64,000 bases of DNA from positions 62,001 through 126,000 of the forward strand of contig JBBRVU010000001.1 of the NCBI GenBank assembly GCA_038246575.1, in the 5' to 3' direction. Positions within the stretch are counted from its first letter, which is position 1. Every line of letters starts with the position of its first letter. Shown piece after piece: positions 58,678 to 64,000 of this stretch. The position numbers were made by a program, and so were the translations under genes. The DNA is from JACCUZ01 sp038246575. GTDB taxonomy: Bacteria; Actinomycetota; Actinomycetes; JACCUZ01. The notes under the pieces are model-generated. The model was not told the origin of the DNA and made no database searches. It was given only the letters and a program-made list of their open reading frames with translations.

Positions 58678-59967
58678 TCAGTGACCTACCGCCGCGGCGC
58701 CCTTTTCGCCCACCAGCCGGCCCTCGGCGAAGCGCGCAAGGTCGAAGGTCGCGATGCTCTCGGGGGTCGTGCCAGTGGCGACGAGCTCGGCCATCGCCTC
58801 ACCGGCGACCGGGCCTGCCTTGAAGCCGTACGTGCCCCACCCGACGTCGACGAGGAAGCCCTCGACCGGCGTGACTCCCATGATCGGCGAGAAGTCCGGC
58901 GTCATGTCGCACAAGCCGGCCCACTGCCGCAGCACCCGCAGCTTCGCGATCGACGGCATCAGCTCGAGGATGTGTCCGGCAAGCTCCTCGGTGAACTCCA
59001 GCGAGCCGCGCATCGAGTACGACGGGTAGGGATCGGTGCTCGCCCCGAACACCAGCTCGCCACGGGCGGTCTGGCTGACGTAGACGTGCAGGGTGCCCGA
59101 CACCACCACGGTGTTGAGGAACACCTTCACCGGCTCCGTGACCGCGGCCTGCAGCGGATGAGTGCTGATCGGCAGGGTCACACCGGCGAGCTGCGCGACC
59201 AGGCTGGACCATCCCGCGGTGCAGTTGAGCACGATCGGAGTCGAGATCGCCCCACGGCTGGTGCGCACACCGCGCACCCGCCCGTCCACGACGTCGATGC
59301 CGAGCACCTCGGTCTCCTGGTGGATCTGCACGCCGAGGGCATCCGCCGCCCGGGCGTACCCCCAGTTCACCGCGTCGTGCCGGATGGTGCCTCCCGGCGG
59401 GTGGTACAGCGCACCGAGGATCGGGTACCTAGCCTCGTCGGAGACGTCGAGATAGGGCACCAGGCGAGCGACCTCGTCTGGCGCGATGACCTCGGAGTCG
59501 ATGCCCTCGAGCTTGTTGACCTCCGCCCGCCACCTCATCGTGCGCAGTGACCCGTCGTTGTGCGCGAGGGTCAAGTGCCCCTTCTGGCTGAACATGACAT
59601 TGAAGTTGAGCTCAGCGGCCAGGTTCTCGTAGAGCTTGACGGACCGGTCATAGAAGCGGACTCCCTCGGGCGTCAAGTAGTTCGACCGCACGATCGCGGT
59701 GTTGCGCCCGGACCCACCACCCCCGACGTAGGCCTTGTCCAGCACGGCCACGTTGGTGATGCCGTGGTTGGCGGCCAGGTAGTACGCAGTGGCAAGGCCG
59801 TGGACCCCGGCGCCGATGATGACCACGTCGTACGCCGACTCGAGGTCGTGATGGCGCCACGCCTGCGGCCAGTCCCGCTTGGAGAAGCCGTGAGCGAGCA
59901 GCCCGACCGCCGAGAACTTCCCACCGGCGGGTCGTCGTCTCGATCTCGACGACCGGGTCACGTTCAC
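58678..59967 (-). CDS. soxB: Sarcosine oxidase beta subunit
   Basis: A 429-residue flavoprotein carrying FAD and the covalent FMN. VVIIGAGVHGLATAYYLAANHGITNVAVL binds FAD; His197 in GTIRHDAVNWG is at the place of the covalent FMN-linked histidine of known SoxB. ARTAAIVRSNY-like substrate residues are NTAIVRSNYLTPEG. GTG 59967 gives a length close to the family (about 405), with a 20-residue basic N-terminal extension. It is 23 bp from the BHMT gene. Confidence 0.93.
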   Translation of the reverse strand: MNVTRSSRSRRRPAGGKFSAVGLLAHGFSKRDWPQAWRHHDLESAYDVVIIGAGVHGLATAYYLAANHGITNVAVLDKAYVGGGGSGRNTAIVRSNYLTPEGVRFYDRSVKLYENLAAELNFNVMFSQKGHLTLAHNDGSLRTMRWRAEVNKLEGIDSEVIAPDEVARLVPYLDVSDEARYPILGALYHPPGGTIRHDAVNWGYARAADALGVQIHQETEVLGIDVVDGRVRGVRTSRGAISTPIVLNCTAGWSSLVAQLAGVTLPISTHPLQAAVTEPVKVFLNTVVVSGTLHVYVSQTARGELVFGASTDPYPSYSMRGSLEFTEELAGHILELMPSIAKLRVLRQWAGLCDMTPDFSPIMGVTPVEGFLVDVGWGTYGFKAGPVAGEAMAELVATGTTPESIATFDLARFAEGRLVGEKGAAAVGH

Positions 59968-59990
59968 GAGCGCTTCGGGAGCACGGCGCC

Positions 59991-61037
59991 CTAGAGCTCC
60001 TTGCTGCCGAAGGCGAGATTGTGCTCGCGCAGGCTGCTGTCGGATCCGAGGAAGGCGTGCTTGGACATGTCGGTCGAGTACCGACTGGCGGGAGGAATCC
60101 GTCCCAACGCCTCGGCCATGGCCCGGATGTGGTGCGGACCGGCACCGCAACAGACCCCGAGGAAGGAGGCACCCAGGTCCCGCGCCGCGACCGCGAACTC
60201 GGCAATCTCGATCCGTGAACAGGTGAACGGGTCGAGCCCGACGGGGAAGGGACGGTCCGATTCTGGCCGCTCCGGGTCGCGCAACGACTGGAAGCTCGGC
60301 TCGGCTTCGTGTGTCCGATAGGGCACCGGAAGTGCGGCGACCGGGACGTCGACGGAAGGGACTAGCTCGGCCAGCAGGGGCAGCATCGTGCGCGGACCCC
60401 GGCCGCAGTTGAGTCCGACGACGTCGGCACCACCGTCGACCAGTCGCTTGCCTGCGTCGGTCACCGACAGCCCGTCCCGGGTGAGGGGGCCCTGGTGGAA
60501 CACCAGGTTCATCACCGAGGGCAGTCCCGACTCGCGGATGACCTCCAGGGCGACCAGCGCCTCCTCGGCGTAGCTGAACGTCTCACCGATGATGAAGTCG
60601 ACGCCCGCATCGACCGCCCACCCGACCTGCTCGGTGAACATCGCCCGGACCTGGCCGACGCTGGCACGGTTGCCGGACTCGAAGATGTTCGTGTTGCAGA
60701 TGTTCCCGGCGAGGAGAGCTCCGGTCTCCGACGCGACTGCCTTGGCGATGTCCAGGGCGCCGCGGTTGAGTTCCTCGAGAAGGTGCTCCTTGCCGATGAT
60801 CCGGAGCTTCTCGCGGTGGGCGTAGTAGGTGAACGCCTCGACCACGTCGGAGCCCGCGTGGACGAACTCGCGGTGAAGCTCGGCGACCTTCTCGGGGTGC
60901 TCGATGACCACCTCTGGCACGAACGCACCGGCCTGGAGGTAGCCACGGCGCTCGAGCTCGAACAGGTAGCCCTCGGCACAGATGACTGGGCCATCGGCAA
61001 GTCGTTCGAGCAGTCCAGCTGCTGGCTGGTCGGGCAT
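59991..61037 (-). CDS. bhmT: Betaine-homocysteine methyltransferase (homocysteine S-methyltransferase family)
   Basis: A 348-residue zinc enzyme. Zinc thiols are Cys211 (GLNCGRGP) and the pair Cys296-Cys297 (GVCCGAGPHH); early motifs are CAEGYLFELERRGYLQAG and VEAFTYYAHREKL. This layout is BHMT-like rather than MmuM. It would move a methyl from glycine betaine to homocysteine, giving dimethylglycine and methionine. First gene of the sox operon, divergent from the IclR regulator. Betaine as donor is inferred from the operon. Confidence 0.85.
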   Translation of the reverse strand: MPDQPAAGLLERLADGPVICAEGYLFELERRGYLQAGAFVPEVVIEHPEKVAELHREFVHAGSDVVEAFTYYAHREKLRIIGKEHLLEELNRGALDIAKAVASETGALLAGNICNTNIFESGNRASVGQVRAMFTEQVGWAVDAGVDFIIGETFSYAEEALVALEVIRESGLPSVMNLVFHQGPLTRDGLSVTDAGKRLVDGGADVVGLNCGRGPRTMLPLLAELVPSVDVPVAALPVPYRTHEAEPSFQSLRDPERPESDRPFPVGLDPFTCSRIEIAEFAVAARDLGASFLGVCCGAGPHHIRAMAEALGRIPPASRYSTDMSKHAFLGSDSSLREHNLAFGSKEL

Positions 61038-61097
61038 GACTGACCTCCGGTGTGGCGGTGGGGGTTCCCCCAGGGTGGGAGGCGGCCAGGCCGGTGT

Positions 61098-61109
61098 CAA
61101 CTACAGTTG
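61098..61109. promoter_or_regulatory. Palindrome in the BHMT-IclR gap
   Basis: CAACT-AC-AGTTG, in the 76-bp gap between the divergent BHMT operon and the IclR gene, 4 bp before the IclR GTG. IclR proteins often bind such short inverted repeats to control themselves and a divergent operon. Confidence 0.45.
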
Positions 61110-61113
61110 TTGC

Positions 61114-61896
61114 GTGTCCCAGCCCGGAGCCGACAACGTGTCCCGGACCGCGGCCACCCTGCTCGCCCTCGGGTCGGCGGAGGCGCTCGAGCGAGAAGGC
61201 CTCGGTGTGCAGCGGCTGTCCGAACTGACTGGCGGTGACAAGGGGCAGCTCTCCCGGCTGTTGAGCACCCTGGCCGACCACGGCTTGGTCGAGCGAGACG
61301 AGGAGACAAGGGTCTACCGCCTCGGCTGGGCGCTGTTCACCCTGGCGGCGGGGGTCGGGGACCAACGGCTTCTCGCCTTGGCTCGGCCACTGATCTCGCG
61401 GCTCGTCGACCGGCTCGGCGAGCGGACGAGCCTCTCGGTGCTTCGAGGCACCGACGTGCTGACCCTGCACTCGCAGGCCTCACCGCGTGCCGTCCAGACC
61501 ATCGGCTGGGTGGGGCGCACCGTCCCGGCGCACTGCACGTCGTCCGGGCGGGCTCTCCTGTTCGACCACCGTCGGGTCGACCTTCTCGCAGTGTTCGGGC
61601 GCCCCCAACTCGCCACGATGGGACCGAACGGCCCGCCCGACGTCGACACCCTCCATCGGCGGATCGTCGCCAGTCGCGCCCGCGGCTACACCGTCGTCTC
61701 CGAAGAGCTCGAGGCGGGACTGGTCGCCGCCGCCGCGCCGGTCCGCGATTTCCGCGGCCGGATCTGCGGTGCGGTCAACGTGTCCGGTCCGAAGTTCCGA
61801 CTCGGGGGTGCCCGCCGGCTGGCACCTGTCGGGCAGGCCATCAAGGAGGTCACCGACGAGCTGTCGGTGCTCCTGGGCGAGTCGGGTGACCTCTAG
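61114..61896 (+). CDS. IclR-family transcriptional regulator
   Basis: A 260-residue regulator. Residues ~10-70 are a winged helix (RLSELTGGDKGQLSRLLSTL); ~85-255 form the IclR effector domain with GWVGRTVPAHCTSSGRALLF and GAVNVSGPKFRLG. The start is GTG 61114 (VSQPGADNVSRTAATLL). It is divergent from the BHMT-sox operon and convergent (4-bp overlap) with the amidase gene, so it is the likely local regulator. Confidence 0.92.
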   Translation: MSQPGADNVSRTAATLLALGSAEALEREGLGVQRLSELTGGDKGQLSRLLSTLADHGLVERDEETRVYRLGWALFTLAAGVGDQRLLALARPLISRLVDRLGERTSLSVLRGTDVLTLHSQASPRAVQTIGWVGRTVPAHCTSSGRALLFDHRRVDLLAVFGRPQLATMGPNGPPDVDTLHRRIVASRARGYTVVSEELEAGLVAAAAPVRDFRGRICGAVNVSGPKFRLGGARRLAPVGQAIKEVTDELSVLLGESGDL

Positions 61897-62735
61897 AGGT
61901 CACCGCCCTCGTCCACCAGCCTGCGCATCTCCCGCACGACGAGACCGAGACGGGCCTCCTTGAGCAGCGGGACCTCCCGACGCCGGCGGCGGACGGTGGC
62001 CAGATCGACGTCGAAGCACAGCAACGCCTCCTCTCCCATCGGTGCCTCGCCCAACAGGTTTCCCCAGGGGTCCACGACGTGCGATCCGCCCCAGAAGCGC
62101 AGGTCGCCCTCGACACCGACCCGGTTCACGAACACGACGAAGACCTGGAACATCCGCGCGTAGAACCGGGTGATGTCCTGCCAGTAGGTCGGCGAGTCAT
62201 AGCGGTCGGGGAACAGGCTCTGGGCGCTGCTCGTCGGCATGAGCAGCACGCGTGCGCCGTCCTGGGCAGCGATGAACGCCAACTGCGGCTGCCAGGCGTC
62301 ATTGCAGGTCAGGATCGCGCTGCGGGCCACCGTGGTGTCGAAGGCCCGCATGTGCTGGCCCGGGCTGAAGTGCTTGCGCTCCTCGAACCGGTCGTACGTC
62401 GGCAGGTAGAGCTTGCGGTGCACATGCACGGCCGCGCCGTCCTGCAGGTAGGCAGCGCTGTTGTACGTGTGCAACCCGGACCCGGTCTCGCTGAACCCGA
62501 CCAACACTCCCATCGGCCCCGCGGCCCGGGACAGCTCGACGATCCTCGGGTCATCGACATGCATCGCCAGGTCATCGGCAATCTCCCCCACGGAGTAGCC
62601 ACACAGACTGAGCTCAGGGAAGACGACGAGGTCGGCACCCTCGTCCCGGGCTGCGGCGACGGCCTTCGCCGCGCGTTCGACGTTGGCGTCGATGTCTCCC
62701 AGGACAGAGTCCACCTGCGCACAGGCGATGCGCAT
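61893..62735 (-). CDS. Carbon-nitrogen hydrolase (nitrilase superfamily)
   Basis: A 280-residue hydrolase with the Glu41 (FPELSLCGY), Lys108 (HRKLYLPTYD), Cys144 (ILTCNDAWQP) triad. It cleaves an amide or nitrile C-N bond; the substrate is not predictable. ATG 62735 or GTG 62738 starts it. Located between the SBP and the regulator, it may process a nitrogenous osmolyte such as a betaine or carnitine amide (inference). Confidence 0.89.
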   Translation of the reverse strand: MRIACAQVDSVLGDIDANVERAAKAVAAARDEGADLVVFPELSLCGYSVGEIADDLAMHVDDPRIVELSRAAGPMGVLVGFSETGSGLHTYNSAAYLQDGAAVHVHRKLYLPTYDRFEERKHFSPGQHMRAFDTTVARSAILTCNDAWQPQLAFIAAQDGARVLLMPTSSAQSLFPDRYDSPTYWQDITRFYARMFQVFVVFVNRVGVEGDLRFWGGSHVVDPWGNLLGEAPMGEEALLCFDVDLATVRRRRREVPLLKEARLGLVVREMRRLVDEGGDL

Positions 62736-62803
62736 CACGAGCCCTTCCGCCCCGAGCGGGGCTCCTCAGTCGGAGCCCCGCCCAGGCGGCTTCCGAGATC
62801 AGG

Positions 62804-63766
62804 TCAGCCGAGCAGGCCCTTGTCCTCCAGCCAGGCCTTGGCGACGTCCGAGTCCTTCTTGCCGTCGACGTCAACCTCGGCGTTGAGCTTGGTGATCTCC
62901 TCGTTGGTCAGCGCCTCCGAGACCGGCGCCATCAGGTCGGCGATCGAGGGGTACTTGTCCAACGTCTCCTGGCGCATGGTCAGCGCAGCGTTGTAGTCGA
63001 CGAAGAACTTCTTGTCGTCCTCGAGGACAGTCAGGTCGTTGGCGACGATCCGTCCATCAGTCGAGAACACCTCGCCGAAGTTACACTTGCTGCCGACCTG
63101 CGTGTAGACGAGGCCGAGGTCTAGCTCGACGACGTTCGAGAACTTGAAGCCGTAGGCATCTTCGAGCCCTGGTAGCCCGTCGTCCCGGTTGATGAACTCG
63201 CTGGCCGCACAGATCGCGCCGTCACTGGCGTTCGACCCGATGAAGTCCGCCGCCTCGGTCATGTTCGTGATGCTGTTGCTGTCCGCGAAGTCCTTGGCGA
63301 CAGCGATCCGGTAGGTGTCGTTCATCGGAGCCGGCTCGAGCCACGCGATGTTGTTGGCCTTGTCCGCATCGGCCACCTGCTGGTAGAGGTCCGCCGGCAC
63401 GTCAGTCGTGGTGTTGCCCAGGATGTTGACCCAGCCGGTGCCGGTGTACTCCCAGTACATGTCGATCTCGCCCTTCTCCAGGGCCTCGCGCACGGTGGCG
63501 CTTCCGGACACCGAGGACGCGCTGACGTCTGCTCCGGCGTTCTGCAGGACCTGCAGAGCGATCTGTCCGAGCACCTTGGACTCGGTGAACTCCTTGGCCC
63601 CGACGTTCAGCTTGGCTCCGGAGAGCTCTCCGCCAGCGCTGTCCCCGGAGCCGGCGTCCCCTGTGCCGCTGGTCCCGCCGTCACTTCCGCCGCATGCGCT
63701 CAACAGCAGGGCCAGCGCGACCCCCGCTATGGCTACGTGCCGTGCTCTGCCTGATCGTGCCATCAT
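62804..63766 (-). CDS. Quaternary-amine ABC transporter substrate-binding lipoprotein (OpuC-type)
   Basis: A 320-residue lipoprotein. The signal ends LLLSACGGS with lipobox Cys25; the mature domain is an OpuAC fold starting KLNVGAKEFTESKVLGQIALQVL, with MYWEYTGTGWVNILG giving likely aromatic cage residues for a betaine/choline ligand. ATG 63766 has AGGAGG 8 nt upstream. It is 28 bp after the permease stop and ahead of the amidase gene (65-bp gap), consistent with one operon. Confidence 0.92.
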   Translation of the reverse strand: MMARSGRARHVAIAGVALALLLSACGGSDGGTSGTGDAGSGDSAGGELSGAKLNVGAKEFTESKVLGQIALQVLQNAGADVSASSVSGSATVREALEKGEIDMYWEYTGTGWVNILGNTTTDVPADLYQQVADADKANNIAWLEPAPMNDTYRIAVAKDFADSNSITNMTEAADFIGSNASDGAICAASEFINRDDGLPGLEDAYGFKFSNVVELDLGLVYTQVGSKCNFGEVFSTDGRIVANDLTVLEDDKKFFVDYNAALTMRQETLDKYPSIADLMAPVSEALTNEEITKLNAEVDVDGKKDSDVAKAWLEDKGLLG

Positions 63767-63794
63767 CGGCGCTTCCTCCTGATAGTTGAACGTG

Positions 63795-64000
63795 TCAGAG
63801 ACCCTTCGGGCGCAACACGTCTTCGGCGATTCCCGCGAGGTAGTCGACGAGCAGCGCAAGCACTGCGGTCAACACCGCCCCGGTGATCTGGACCGTGAGC
63901 CTGTTCGTCGAGAGTCCGGCGACGATGATCGTCCCCAGCCCTCCCGCGTTGACGTATGCCGCCAGGGTCGCGGTGCCCACGTTGATGATCAAAGCGGTGC
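63795..64000 (-). CDS. Quaternary-amine ABC transporter permease (5' part outside window)
   Basis: The C-terminal 68 or so residues of an inner-membrane permease, continuing past base 64000. The segment LIINVGTATLAAYVNAGGLGTIIVAGLSTNR is the conserved end of OpuC/ProW-type permeases. The rest of the transporter should lie just beyond the window. Stop at 63795. Confidence 0.88.
   Translation of the reverse strand, partial: TALIINVGTATLAAYVNAGGLGTIIVAGLSTNRLTVQITGAVLTAVLALLVDYLAGIAEDVLRPKGL

Noticed and set aside
1..64000. tRNA, rRNA, CRISPR arrays, insertion sequences or phage genes
   Set aside because: No clover-leaf candidates, repeat-spacer arrays, transposases, terminal inverted repeats or integrases were recognised on reading both strands by eye.

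Overview
The window is about 70% GC and reads as the chromosome of a Gram-positive actinobacterium. Markers for this are a SigR/RsrA mycothiol-type anti-sigma pair, the actinobacterial 24-residue ribosomal protein bL37, a BsaP-like biotin synthase auxiliary protein, a Ku protein with a lysine-rich tail, and many GTG/TTG starts and ATGA/GTGA overlaps. The gene mix fits the Nocardioidaceae (Nocardioides-like); this is an inference, since no rRNA gene is present. I saw no tRNA, CRISPR array, insertion sequence or phage module.

Layout. 1-3.5 kb: end of a soluble di-iron propane monooxygenase operon (PrmA/MimA), a small conserved gene and a divergent AcoR/MimR-type activator, with two copies of a 15-bp palindrome. 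3.5-7.5 kb: thioesterase, BsaP, PilT, a biotin carboxylase/BCCP pair and a DUF5317 membrane protein. 7.4-12.1 kb: two membrane HD/HD-GYP proteins, a possible 20-residue peptide gene and two unknown proteins. 12.1-22.9 kb: a backbone shared with many actinobacteria (bL37, rsrA-sigR, SRAP, aroA, rsgA, hisN), interrupted by a SoxR gene with a near-canonical operator and a split transketolase.

22.8-30.6 kb: ArsR-MFS pair, CBS protein, Ku, a Na+/H+ antiporter fused to a UBP zinc finger, and an epimerase. 30.6-37.7 kb: two-component system, envelope glycosyltransferases, a methyltransferase, and a cytochrome b/molybdopterin fusion. 37.7-46.6 kb: wax-ester-synthase/GNAT fusion, ROK glucokinase, small enzymes, CopA with a CsoR-type operator, a DUF3179 lipoprotein and a secreted peptide. 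46.6-52.7 kb: a carotenoid-type oxidoreductase, an OFA transporter with its small subunit, and a third HD-GYP protein.

52.7-64 kb is a coherent catabolic locus. A quaternary-amine ABC transporter (lipoprotein plus permease), a nitrilase-family amidase and an IclR regulator flank a seven-gene operon: betaine-homocysteine methyltransferase, sarcosine oxidase SoxB-D-A-G, a second FAD oxidoreductase, and PurU. Together these could take glycine betaine through dimethylglycine and sarcosine to glycine, with PurU regenerating tetrahydrofolate. Coding frames were judged from protein motifs, start-site context and gene packing; no database search was run.
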